Assembly: GCF_001531445.1 (NCBI RefSeq)
Contig: NZ_LQYA01000003.1
Span: forward strand, 1 to 64,000
Direction: 5' to 3'
DNA length: 64,000 nucleotides
From: Sporosarcina koreensis
GTDB lineage: Bacteria; Bacillota; Bacilli; Bacillales_A; Planococcaceae
The translations under genes and the position numbers were made by a program. The notes beneath the pieces are model-generated. The model was given only the letters and a program-made list of their open reading frames with translations. It was not told the DNA's origin and did not search any database. Of the stretch, positions 15,087 through 22,547 are shown in pieces. The stretch's first letter is position 1. Each line of letters opens with the position of its first letter.

Positions 15087-15406
15087 AAGAAGTCCCCCTC
15101 AAATCGCAATACATTTGCGTGCAATTCCTTTAGCCGTTCCATTTCAGCTTGCATGACCAGTTTTCCGCTAGCAGTTACTTCGTAAATCGTTTTCCGCTTT
15201 TCATCCGCAAAAACAGTAATCATGGAATCCTTTTGCATTTTCATCAATGTGCCGTAAATGGTGCCGGAACCAAGTCGAATCCGACCTTCCGTCAATTCCT
15301 CAACCCGCTTGATAATCCCATACCCATGGCGAGGTTCAGTAAGAGATAGCAGTATGTAAAAGGCAGTTTCTGTCATGGGTACATATTTCTTTAGCAACTT
15401 CTCCAC
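15083..15406 (-). CDS. PadR-family transcriptional regulator
   Basis: The 107-residue product begins at GTG 15406, seven bases after GGAGG; the ATG further upstream lacks a ribosome site. MTETAFYILLSLTEPRHGYGIIKRVEELTEGRI is the winged-helix core and GSGTIYGTLMKMQKDSMI the recognition and wing region. A C-terminal helix (LVMQAEMERLKELHANVLRF) is the usual dimerisation element. PadR proteins repress nearby genes and are relieved by small phenolic or lipophilic ligands. It is translationally coupled to the DUF2812 gene and divergent from an ECF sigma operon. Confidence 0.9.
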   Translation of the reverse strand: MEKLLKKYVPMTETAFYILLSLTEPRHGYGIIKRVEELTEGRIRLGSGTIYGTLMKMQKDSMITVFADEKRKTIYEVTASGKLVMQAEMERLKELHANVLRFEGDFL

Positions 15407-15467
15407 GTAATTCCTCCAACTTTCAGATCGATATGTCATGGTTCGACTATATCACGATGCGACATAT

Positions 15468-15496
15468 TTGCACAACATTTATTTTATTTTTAATAA
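15468..15496 (+). promoter_or_regulatory. Sigma-A promoter of ECF sigma operon
   Basis: TTGCAC (15468-15473) and TAATAA (15491-15496) are separated by 17 bp, about 50 bases before the GTG start. It lies in the divergent region shared with padR. Confidence 0.55.
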
Positions 15497-15546
15497 AAAT
15501 GAACTTTTTCACGGTATGATGACTCTTATAGGGGAGAGGTGAGGTC

Positions 15547-16071
15547 GTGAAGGTCGTTCGGTTAGTGAAGAAAGCGAAAAAGGGGAGCAAAGAGGCATTG
15601 CTTCAACTGATCATGGATCAGCGGGATGACTATTATCGTCTTGCCCTAACATATATGGGAAATGAAAACGATGCAATGGATGCGATGGAAGAGATGATTG
15701 TCAGTTTATATATGAATATTCACCAGCTGAAGAAAGAAGCAGCGTTTTACAGCTGGAGCAAAACCATTCTTGTGAATAGCTGCAAGCAGATGCTGAAAAA
15801 GCGGCAAAACCTTGTATTGGTGGATGAATGGGACTCAGAGGAATCGGCTCATGATCCATATTTGCAAAGTGAACAACATATGGAAATTCAAGAGATGCTT
15901 ACGATTGTGAATGAACATCAAAAAGAAGCTATTCAATTGAAATACTTTCATGATTTGGATTACGAAACAATTGCTGAGATGACAAAAGTTTCCGTGGGAA
16001 CAGCGAAGTCAAGGGTCTTTCAAGGGATAAAGAAAATAAGGAAACAATATAGGGGTGAGGTTGATGGATGA
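15547..16071 (+). CDS. ECF RNA polymerase sigma factor
   Basis: The 174-residue protein has region 2 (residues 15-75, DYYRLALTYMGNENDAMDAMEEMIVSLY) and region 4 (about residues 115-165, HQKEAIQLKYFHDLDYETIAEMTKVSVGTAKSRVFQGIKKIRK). This is the standard two-domain ECF layout. It starts at GTG 15547 after GGGGAGAGGTGAGG. The stop overlaps the start of a membrane-anchored DUF4179 protein, the usual anti-sigma partner. The signal is unknown; Bacillota sigma factors with DUF4179 partners respond to envelope stress or antimicrobial peptides. Confidence 0.9.
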   Translation: MKVVRLVKKAKKGSKEALLQLIMDQRDDYYRLALTYMGNENDAMDAMEEMIVSLYMNIHQLKKEAAFYSWSKTILVNSCKQMLKKRQNLVLVDEWDSEESAHDPYLQSEQHMEIQEMLTIVNEHQKEAIQLKYFHDLDYETIAEMTKVSVGTAKSRVFQGIKKIRKQYRGEVDG

Positions 16072-17332
16072 TATCGAAAAAGAATTGCTTGAACGGAAGA
16101 AGCAGTTGGACGAGATAAAAGCGCCCGATGAGCTGGAAGGACGCCTTAAGCTGGCACTGGATGCCGCACCTGTTACAAAGAAAGTGATGCCAAAATGGGT
16201 TATGACAATAGTTGCCCTATTCTTTTTATCTCTTGTCAGCTATAACTACAATGGATTGGCGTATTACGGCAAGAAAATCATAGGATTCGATGACTTGATG
16301 GGCGGCACACTTGCCGAATTGAATGAAGAAGGAATGGGGCAGACAATAGGGCAGCAGGTAGTGCTTGAAGATGGATCCCAACTGACAGTGGATGGGATTA
16401 TGACGGATGCCAATCAATTGATCCTTTATTATACACTTTCAAAAGTAAAGGATCAGGAGGACATTACTTTTGCAAAAATTACAGGCTTTTTGACAGATTC
16501 GAATAGGGGTGCTGGAACTTCAATGCTCAATGAAGAGCAGTCTGAAATCAAAGGAGAATTGTTTTTCGATCCCGTTAGCCCATTTGCTAAGAAGCTGATG
16601 TTGGAATTTACGAAGTTGACCGAAGGCGGTGCGTTTATGTCGGGCAGCATTTCATTCCCCTATGATCCGAATAAAGCGATGCAGACCGAAATCAAGCAGA
16701 ACATCAAGAAAAAGGTGAAAGTCGATAAAGGGAAAATCAACTTCAAAACTATTACTGCCACGCCGACAGTGACAATGATCAAAGGGACAGTGGATGTGGA
16801 AAATCTCGATCGGGTCCAACTTCCTTTCGATAAGGTCGAATTGCTCGCAAATGGACAGTCCGTGGAACTGTTGGGAAGTGGCATTACCTCCTCGCTAGGG
16901 GGGGCAAAATTCGAGCTGCGATTTAGTGCATTGCCGAAGAAATTAGATTCCTTGGAACTCGTAGTTAATGAGTTTGTTGGCTATACGACAGTAAATGAAC
17001 AAATTCCGCTTTCTACGACCGCTGAGCAGCCTTTTAAGATGAACGGATACGATCTGTGGGTAAAGGATGCAGTGAAAACTGACGCCGGAGTGGAAATTAC
17101 AATAGCGACAGATGAGGATGTCCTTTTGGATGATGTTAGTGTTGAAGGGCAGGACGGTATTGTTCCGCTGGAAACAACATTAAGGCAGAATTATGAAACA
17201 ACTGAGAATGAAAAAGTGGTAAAGGTACGTACATTGTTATTTGCGACGGACGCACTGCCGGACACTTTACAAATAAAAGGAATGCACCATATGAAGGCAG
17301 TTGGTGAAAAGATTGAAATACCTGTAAAATGA
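16064..17332 (+). CDS. DUF4179 membrane-anchored anti-sigma factor
   Basis: A 422-residue protein has a cytoplasmic head (residues 1-43) and one membrane helix around residues 46-64 (WVMTIVALFFLSLVSYNYN). A large extracellular part follows: residues 75-180 fit DUF4179 (QQVVLEDGSQLTVDGIMTD...LILYYTLSK), and the C-terminal region fits the DUF5643-type beta domain. In this family the head binds the sigma factor and the outer part receives the signal. The start at ATG 16064 overlaps the sigma gene by eight bases. Confidence 0.85.
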   Translation: MDDIEKELLERKKQLDEIKAPDELEGRLKLALDAAPVTKKVMPKWVMTIVALFFLSLVSYNYNGLAYYGKKIIGFDDLMGGTLAELNEEGMGQTIGQQVVLEDGSQLTVDGIMTDANQLILYYTLSKVKDQEDITFAKITGFLTDSNRGAGTSMLNEEQSEIKGELFFDPVSPFAKKLMLEFTKLTEGGAFMSGSISFPYDPNKAMQTEIKQNIKKKVKVDKGKINFKTITATPTVTMIKGTVDVENLDRVQLPFDKVELLANGQSVELLGSGITSSLGGAKFELRFSALPKKLDSLELVVNEFVGYTTVNEQIPLSTTAEQPFKMNGYDLWVKDAVKTDAGVEITIATDEDVLLDDVSVEGQDGIVPLETTLRQNYETTENEKVVKVRTLLFATDALPDTLQIKGMHHMKAVGEKIEIPVK

Positions 17333-17356
17333 AATAAAAAAAAAGGGGGCGTTTGT

Positions 17357-18133
17357 ATGTTGAAAAACAAAGTGGCACTGATCACAGGAGCGGCGAGCGG
17401 AATCGGGCTTGCGATTGCGCAGGAGTTTGCACGCGAAGGGGCCAAAGTGGTCATCAGTGATTTAAACAAAGAAGCGGCGGGCCAAGCGGCAGAAGAACTG
17501 AAAGCTCAAGGGTATGAAGCGTTAGCTGTCGGCTGCGATGTGACGAATGAAGAGGATGTCGATCGGAGTTTTGCGGAAACGATCGAGACATATGGACGTC
17601 TCGACATTTTAGTGAATAACGCAGGACTTCAGCATGTGGCACCACTAGAGGAATTCCCGACGGACAAATTCGAGTTTCTGCTGAAAGTGATGCTCACCGC
17701 GCCTTTCATTGCGACGAAAAAGGCGCTTCCGCTCATGAAAGAGCAGCAATTCGGCCGGATCATCAATATGGCGTCCATCAATGGACTGATCGGGTTTGCC
17801 GGTAAGGCTGCCTATTGCAGCGCAAAACATGGCGTCATAGGATTGACGAAAGTTTCCGCATTGGAGGCAGCGCCATTCGGCGTTACGGTCAATGCACTAT
17901 GTCCAGGCTATGTCGACACACCGCTCGTTCAGAAGCAGTTGGCTGATCTTGCTGTAACGAGGAATGTACCGCTCGAGAAAGTATTTGAAGAAGTCATTTA
18001 TCCGCTTGTCCCCCAAAAGCGGTTGCTGTCCGTTCAGGAAATTGCGGATTATGCCGGCTTCCTTGCGAGCGATAAGGCGAAAGGTGTAACGGGGCAGGCG
18101 GTCGTCATGGATGGCGGCTATACGGCTCAATGA
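17357..18133 (+). CDS. 3-hydroxybutyrate dehydrogenase (SDR family)
   Basis: The 258-residue SDR enzyme has the NAD-binding TGAASGIG motif (residues 11-18), NNAG (about 88), catalytic Ser in INMASINGLIG, and YCSAK with Tyr and Lys. LQHVAPLEEFPTDKF and NALCPGYVDTPLVQKQ are characteristic of D-3-hydroxybutyrate dehydrogenase, which interconverts 3-hydroxybutyrate and acetoacetate with NAD. The start at 17357 follows AAGGGGGCG. It stands alone here, without CoA-transferase or thiolase neighbours. A terminator follows. Confidence 0.87.
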   Translation: MLKNKVALITGAASGIGLAIAQEFAREGAKVVISDLNKEAAGQAAEELKAQGYEALAVGCDVTNEEDVDRSFAETIETYGRLDILVNNAGLQHVAPLEEFPTDKFEFLLKVMLTAPFIATKKALPLMKEQQFGRIINMASINGLIGFAGKAAYCSAKHGVIGLTKVSALEAAPFGVTVNALCPGYVDTPLVQKQLADLAVTRNVPLEKVFEEVIYPLVPQKRLLSVQEIADYAGFLASDKAKGVTGQAVVMDGGYTAQ

Positions 18134-18209
18134 GGTCAGTCGGTTAAACCGAGGAAGTGTTATATGCAAAAGAAATTGGGAATAAAAAACGGAAAAAAGA
18201 CCAATAATG

Positions 18210-18261
18210 AAAAGGCCACGATTGATTGCATCCCCCCTGCAATCAGTCGCGGCTTTTTTCG
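18210..18261 (+). terminator. Intrinsic terminator
   Basis: A long stem pairs GCCACGATTGATTGCA with TGCAATCAGTCGCGGC (minor mismatches), followed by TTTTTT. Confidence 0.85.
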
Positions 18262-18347
18262 TTGGGGGAATAAAAAAGACCCTATTAACTATTATTTACA
18301 TATATAAAGTCAATTATTATCCGATATAATAAGAGCAGGCATAGTAA

Positions 18348-19334
18348 ATGCTGAGAGACTATAAGGGAATGAGAACAATTAAAATAAATTGGAAGAAGTT
18401 ATTGGTTCTGTTTTCAACCGTCTTCCTAGTGATACAGATTGCGGGCAGCTTTTTCTTCTATGAGCTGGCAGTTAAGCGCGGTCCGAAAGAATACTTGCAG
18501 GGAAATGCCGATTTGGAAGTTTCAGATGATACATTGGAACTTTATTTGAACGGTGACTGGAAAAAATGGGTCGCTGCTCAAAAGTTCGAACCGCTCCACT
18601 TGACGTCACGTGATGGGCTGAAGCTATCAGGCTATTATTTGCCAGCCGCCAAGCCGACGAACAAGCTTGTCATTTTGACGCATGGCTATTTAGGCCACGC
18701 CAAACAGATGGGGCTCTTTGGACAGTATTACCATAATGATTTAGGCTATAACATCTTCATGCCGGATGCGCGGGGGCATGGCAAAAGCGAAGGCGACTAT
18801 TATGGATTCGGCTGGCCGGATCGCCTAGATTTGATTGATTGGACGAATCTGTTAGTGCAGAAGCTTGGTCCGAGAACGGAAGTGGCGTACCATGGTTTAT
18901 CGATGGGGGCGGCAACTGTGTTAATGGCGAGCGGCGAAGAAGAGCTTCCACGACAAGTGAAAGCGATCATTGCAGATAGTCCATACCAATCCGTCTACCA
19001 ATTGTTCACCTACCAAATGAACCGGATGTTCCATCTGCCGGCATTCCCGCTTTTAGATAGCACGAGTGCGTTGACGAAAGTCCGTGCCGGTTATTCATTC
19101 AGGGAAGCCAGTGCCTTGAAGCAAGTGAGAAAAGCGAGTGTACCGATCTTTTATATCCATGGGATGAATGATACATTTGTGCCAACGGAAATGGCGGGGG
19201 AATTGGAACGCAACACGTCGAGTGACAGTGAGATATTCCTTGTCCCGAAAGCCAACCACGGAGAAGCCTTTGCGCTTGCCGGTGAAACATATAAAGTGAA
19301 GGTCGGTCATTTTCTTGACCATTATATGAAATGA
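18348..19334 (+). CDS. Membrane-anchored alpha/beta hydrolase
   Basis: The protein of 328 residues has one N-terminal hydrophobic helix (LLVLFSTVFLVIQIAGSFFFY, about residues 17-37) that should anchor it outside the membrane. The alpha/beta hydrolase domain follows: LVILTHGYLGH (oxyanion region), nucleophile Ser in YHGLSMGAAT, Asp in IHGMNDTFVP, and His in KANHGEAFAL. It resembles the YqkD/YfhR group of hydrolases with unknown substrates. The start is uncertain: ATG 18348 has a weak site, while ATG 18369 has one too close. Confidence 0.85.
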   Translation: MLRDYKGMRTIKINWKKLLVLFSTVFLVIQIAGSFFFYELAVKRGPKEYLQGNADLEVSDDTLELYLNGDWKKWVAAQKFEPLHLTSRDGLKLSGYYLPAAKPTNKLVILTHGYLGHAKQMGLFGQYYHNDLGYNIFMPDARGHGKSEGDYYGFGWPDRLDLIDWTNLLVQKLGPRTEVAYHGLSMGAATVLMASGEEELPRQVKAIIADSPYQSVYQLFTYQMNRMFHLPAFPLLDSTSALTKVRAGYSFREASALKQVRKASVPIFYIHGMNDTFVPTEMAGELERNTSSDSEIFLVPKANHGEAFALAGETYKVKVGHFLDHYMK

Positions 19335-19372
19335 AGAGCCGGTCCCCGTCATGGGAACCGGTTTTTTCTTTT
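19335..19372. terminator. Terminator
   Basis: A stem pairs GCCGGTCCCC with GGGAACCGGT and is followed by TTTTTTCTTTT. It is shared by the hydrolase gene and the convergent small gene. Confidence 0.8.
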
Positions 19373-19557
19373 CACTTAGGCTCGTTATCTTTTCTAATTT
19401 GTGCAGGATCTGTGTCGCTATATTTCGCTGTCCCTATACCACTGGTGCGGGCAAGAACTTCTTTCACTTCGTTATAGCTAAGCCCCGAGTTTGCATTTTG
19501 CTTTTTCACTTCTTCGATGTCAGTTCCTGCCACTGTGAATTTTTTCGAAATCTTCAT
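19372..19557 (-). CDS. Probable gamma-type small acid-soluble spore protein
   Basis: The 61-residue product starts at ATG 19557 with GGAGGTGGAG just upstream. Two related motifs, AGTDIEEVKKQNANSG and SDTDPAQIRKDNEPK, recall the repeated TNAQQVRKQN-type unit of gamma SASP (SspE). The spacing between them is short, and the Gln/Asn-rich linker typical of SspE is absent. Gamma SASPs serve as an amino acid reserve cut by the Gpr protease at germination. This is a tentative assignment; the protein could be an unrelated small hydrophilic one. Confidence 0.5.
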   Translation of the reverse strand: MKISKKFTVAGTDIEEVKKQNANSGLSYNEVKEVLARTSGIGTAKYSDTDPAQIRKDNEPK

Positions 19558-19684
19558 TGTCTCCACCTCCATTGCATTAGGATTCCTAGCGAAGGGTTTT
19601 TTATTCTTTTGTCGAAGTTTGTTATGGAGCGATATATGTTTTCTTTCAATTCGGCAAGGGAAAACAAGAATGGAGGTGGTTGGA

Positions 19685-20236
19685 TTGGAAAAGACAATTT
19701 ACATTGTTCGTCATTGTTCCGCAGAAGGTCAATCGCCGCATGCAGATTTGACTGCGGAAGGTATTGTCCAGGCAGAGAAACTGGCGGAATTTTTTGAGGA
19801 GCTGGAAGTGGAGCGAGTGATTTCAAGCCCTTTCATCCGTGCGCGGAGGACTGCTGAGCCGATTGCGGATAGGAAACAGATCCACATCGAAGAGGACAGT
19901 CGATTGGCGGAACGGACATTGAGCACGCGTGCATTTGAAGATTGGCTATTGAAATTAGAGGACTCTTTTCTTGATGTCCATTTGAAATACGAAGGTGGGG
20001 AATCTTCCCACGAGGCGATGGAGCGTGTTTGTAACGTGGTGGATGAATTGCCCGATGGTTCCAAGGTTGCGCTTGTGACACATGGGAATCTGATGACACT
20101 TTTGTTGAGATGTTATGATGAGCGGATCGGTTTTCAGGAATGGCAGGCGTTGACGAATCCGGATGTCTATCGTGTGCAAGTGATGGATGGCAGTGCGCAT
20201 GTGGAGCGGATTTGGAAGGAAGAAGTCTTGCATTGA
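19685..20236 (+). CDS. Histidine phosphatase family protein
   Basis: Begins at TTG 19685, eight bases after GGAGG; reading from far upstream would run into the divergent SASP-like gene. The 183-residue protein has IYIVRHCSAEG (catalytic His, RHG motif as RHC), SSPFIRARRTAEPIA with the second Arg, the acid Glu in LAERTLS, and the final LVTHGNLMT. The architecture is that of the phosphoglycerate mutase-like phosphatase superfamily. Its substrate could be a sugar or nucleotide phosphate. It ends about 70 bases before the ABC-F leader transcript. Confidence 0.85.
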   Translation: MEKTIYIVRHCSAEGQSPHADLTAEGIVQAEKLAEFFEELEVERVISSPFIRARRTAEPIADRKQIHIEEDSRLAERTLSTRAFEDWLLKLEDSFLDVHLKYEGGESSHEAMERVCNVVDELPDGSKVALVTHGNLMTLLLRCYDERIGFQEWQALTNPDVYRVQVMDGSAHVERIWKEEVLH

Positions 20237-20297
20237 ATTCAATTGAAGATTTCATTGAAAGAATTTTGAAACTATAGTATAATGAAATGTATCTAAA

Positions 20298-20508
20298 GAG
20301 GAAGGGAATGACGTGTGGACGATGTACAACTAATCTTGGAGTTCCGGAAAAGAACATGTTTTATTCTTACGGAAAACAGGATTGGTCTGTCCACTTTTAC
20401 GTCATTTCCTCAAACGGCTTATTTCCCTATTTACAGGGGTTTTTTGAGGTATTGTAAAATTGGATAATGAGTGCCAATCCTTCCGTTATCATCCGGAGGG
20501 ATTTTTTT
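20298..20508 (+). promoter_or_regulatory. Translation-linked attenuator leader of the ABC-F gene
   Basis: Three competing elements are visible. (1) 20298-20320, holding the leader SD and ATG, can pair with 20389-20411 (GAGGAA, AATGACGT and GTGGAC all find complements). (2) CCTCAAA at 20408-20414, overlapping that 3' arm, pairs with TTTGAGG at 20443-20449. (3) AATCCTTCCG (20476-20485) pairs with CGGAGGGATT (20494-20503), followed by a T run, as an intrinsic terminator. Ribosome stalling in the leader peptide could switch between 1 and 2 and so affect the terminator. The pairing is read directly; the mechanism is inferred from other ABC-F and Erm leaders. Confidence 0.7.
20308..20457 (+). CDS. 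Leader peptide of the ABC-F gene
   Basis: A 49-codon frame starts at ATG 20308 directly behind GAGGAAGGG and ends TAA at 20455-20457. The peptide starts MTCGRCTTNLGVPEKN, continues FYSYGKQDWSVHFYV, and finishes NGLFPYLQGFFEVL. It is rich in aromatic residues and has a CxxC pair. Its coding region contains the arms of the alternative hairpins. No resemblance to an enzyme is seen. A regulatory stalling peptide is the likely role; a stable small protein is possible. Confidence 0.6.
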   Translation: MTCGRCTTNLGVPEKNMFYSYGKQDWSVHFYVISSNGLFPYLQGFFEVL

Positions 20509-20511
20509 ATG

Positions 20512-20535
20512 CCCTCCTTCAAGGGAGGAAGTAGT
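20512..20535 (+). promoter_or_regulatory. Sequestered ribosome binding site of ABC-F gene
   Basis: CCCTCC (20512-20517) can pair with GGGAGG (20523-20528) over a five-base loop. GGGAGGAA is the only good SD for ATG 20536. This second layer of control lies after the terminator and would limit translation unless opened. Confidence 0.65.
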
Positions 20536-22206
20536 ATGTTAGTAGGAAATATTCATCATTTGACGTACTCGATTGGAGATGCGGTCATATTGGATAAGGT
20601 TTCAGCAGAATTGCCGGAAGGGGCTTGTATTGCAATTGTGGGTCCGAATGGGGCAGGAAAATCGACATTCTTATCAGTGCTAGCGGGGGAGCTTAAACCG
20701 ACGTCGGGTTCCGTTGATTGGATTGGCAAAAAGCCCAGCATCACTTATTTCAAACAGGAGCAAATGGACGAAGGCAGTGTTGACTGGGAGCAATCGGAGA
20801 CATCATTCTACCGTTCGAAATGGAATGTTCCGGAGCAGGCGGACTATGCATGTGCGAGCGGTGGGGAGCGGATGAAAATGCGTCTATCAGCAGCGCTGTC
20901 CGTGAAAAGCGAGATTGTTTTATTAGATGAACCGACGAATCATCTGGATGGAAAAAGTTTAGATGAATTGGTGAGGATCATCAATGAAGGGAAATCAACG
21001 TACTTGATTGTTTCGCATGACCGGCACTTCATTGACAAGACTGCGGATTTTGTCTTTGAAATTGAACATAGGAAGTTGACAGTATACTCGGGGAATTATT
21101 CGGCGTACCGCGAGAAAAAGGAGATGGATCGTTCTATACAAGAACAGCATTTCATTCAACAGCAGCGAAAAATAGCCATGGTGGAAGAGCAGATGGCGCA
21201 GCTTGCAAATTGGTCGGAGAAAGCGCATCGAGAATCGACGAAAAAGGGTGGCCGCGTGATGGGTGCAAAAGAATATTGGCGAATGAAGGCGAAAAAGAAG
21301 GATGTTCAGATCCGTTCGAAGCGGACGCGGTTGGAGGCGGAGCTCGAGAAGGAGCGCATAGAGAAGCCTGAAGAGGAAATTGCCGTTGAATTCGATGTGA
21401 AAGGGAGACGGAGAAAAGGGCATCGTGTGATGGAATTGAAGGATGTGCGCAAAGCTTTTCACGGGAATGAATTGTTTGGAAATGTGTCTTTTACCGTGCA
21501 AGCGGGCGAGCGGATTGCACTTGTCGGTTCAAATGGAAGCGGAAAGTCGACGCTATTCCGCATGATGATGGGACAGGAAGATCTTGAGGGGGATCTTTGG
21601 CTGACAAAGGGCATGTCAATCGGCTATATGAGTCAGGCCGTTCTCGATTTGCCGGAAGATGTAACGCTTGCGGACCATTTCCATGCGGATACATTCCAGG
21701 AACAAGGGATGATTCGAACGCAGTTGACGAATCTCGGTTTTGGTGAAAAACATTGGCATTTGCCGATCGGTCAATTGAGCCAAGGCGAGAAAGTGAAAGT
21801 GAAGCTGATGCAATTCATCTTGGAAGGGACGGATGTGTTGCTGTTGGATGAGCCGACGAACCATCTCGATTTGCCGTCGAGGGAACAACTTGAAAAGACA
21901 TTGGCGTCATTTCCGGGAACGTTGCTCTTTGCCTCGCATGACCGGTATTTCACAGAGCGAATGGCGGATGGATTGCTCATCTTCGAAAACGGAAGCATCC
22001 GGAAACGGCCGACGACATTGCAGGAGTGGGAGGAACAGAAGAATGCGCCGCCAAAGAAACCTTCCGTGGACGAACGATTGCGTGTGGAAACTGAGCTACA
22101 AGCAGTTTTAGGAAAATTAAGCATGTTGAAGCCTGGCGATGCGGAATATGTTGATTTGGACAGGGCGTTTCATGAGTTAAGCAGAAAATTGAGGGAGTTG
22201 AAGTAG
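20536..22206 (+). CDS. ABC-F family ATPase, probable ribosome protection (antibiotic resistance) type
   Basis: The 556-residue protein has two ATPase domains and no membrane segment. Domain 1 has GPNGAGKST, ASGGERMKMRLSAAL and VLLDEPTNHLDGKS; domain 2 has GSNGSGKST, LSQGEKVKVKL and LLLDEPTNHLDLPS. The linker (about residues 190-295) is long, helical and basic, with an arm-like insertion. That composition, together with the truncated first domain between its Walker motifs, fits the Vga/Vml/Msr resistance branch better than housekeeping EttA/Uup. Such proteins enter the ribosomal E site and dislodge antibiotics. The attenuator leader supports drug-inducible control. Which drug is involved cannot be told. 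Confidence 0.82.
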   Translation: MLVGNIHHLTYSIGDAVILDKVSAELPEGACIAIVGPNGAGKSTFLSVLAGELKPTSGSVDWIGKKPSITYFKQEQMDEGSVDWEQSETSFYRSKWNVPEQADYACASGGERMKMRLSAALSVKSEIVLLDEPTNHLDGKSLDELVRIINEGKSTYLIVSHDRHFIDKTADFVFEIEHRKLTVYSGNYSAYREKKEMDRSIQEQHFIQQQRKIAMVEEQMAQLANWSEKAHRESTKKGGRVMGAKEYWRMKAKKKDVQIRSKRTRLEAELEKERIEKPEEEIAVEFDVKGRRRKGHRVMELKDVRKAFHGNELFGNVSFTVQAGERIALVGSNGSGKSTLFRMMMGQEDLEGDLWLTKGMSIGYMSQAVLDLPEDVTLADHFHADTFQEQGMIRTQLTNLGFGEKHWHLPIGQLSQGEKVKVKLMQFILEGTDVLLLDEPTNHLDLPSREQLEKTLASFPGTLLFASHDRYFTERMADGLLIFENGSIRKRPTTLQEWEEQKNAPPKKPSVDERLRVETELQAVLGKLSMLKPGDAEYVDLDRAFHELSRKLRELK

Positions 22207-22245
22207 TGCAACCCGCTTCGGACACGTGCCGGAGCGGGTTTTATT
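22206..22245 (+). terminator. Intrinsic terminator after ABC-F gene
   Basis: AACCCGCTTCGG pairs with CCGGAGCGGGTT around ACACGTG, followed by TTATTAT. Confidence 0.85.
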
Positions 22246-22267
22246 ATAGGGGCGAGCAGATTGGAGG

Positions 22268-22400
22268 AGTTATCTATTGAATATGGAAAGTTATCTATTG
22301 AATACGCGGGATTATCTATCAAATCGAGCAAGTTATCTATTGAATCCTTAAAGTTATCTATTGAATAAACGAATTTATCACCAAAACGGGACTTTCCGAC
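22268..22400. repeat. Intergenic 21-bp period array (TTATCTATTGAAT type)
   Basis: TATCTATTGAAT or a variant starts at 22271, 22292, 22313, 22334, 22355 and 22376, always 21 bp apart, with variable intervening bases. The final unit (TTATCACCAAAAC) and the following GGACTTTCC match the end of the array at 13826. The array fills most of the 341-base gap between the ABC-F and DUF3238 genes; I see nothing else in that gap beyond the terminator. Confidence 0.92.
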
Positions 22401-22547
22401 CTCCCTGCAAATTTCATTAGGTGGTTTTGCGCGAGTGTGCCGATCCCATTGTTTCACCACGAACCAACAAGGGCATTGACAAGAAAAAGCTATACGATGT
22501 TTAGGCGATCAGCCAATGCAGCAAAATGAAAGCAGGAGGTGGTCCGT

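Noticed and set aside
19517-19684. A longer histidine phosphatase starting at 19517
   Set aside because: The extra N-terminus runs antisense over the SASP-like gene and has no match to the phosphatase fold; TTG 19685 has GGAGG at ideal spacing.
20240-20510. T-box or known riboswitch before the ABC-F gene
   Set aside because: No T-box AGGGTGGNACCGCG-like motif and no known aptamer core; the translated ORF overlapping the stems fits attenuation by ribosome stalling better.
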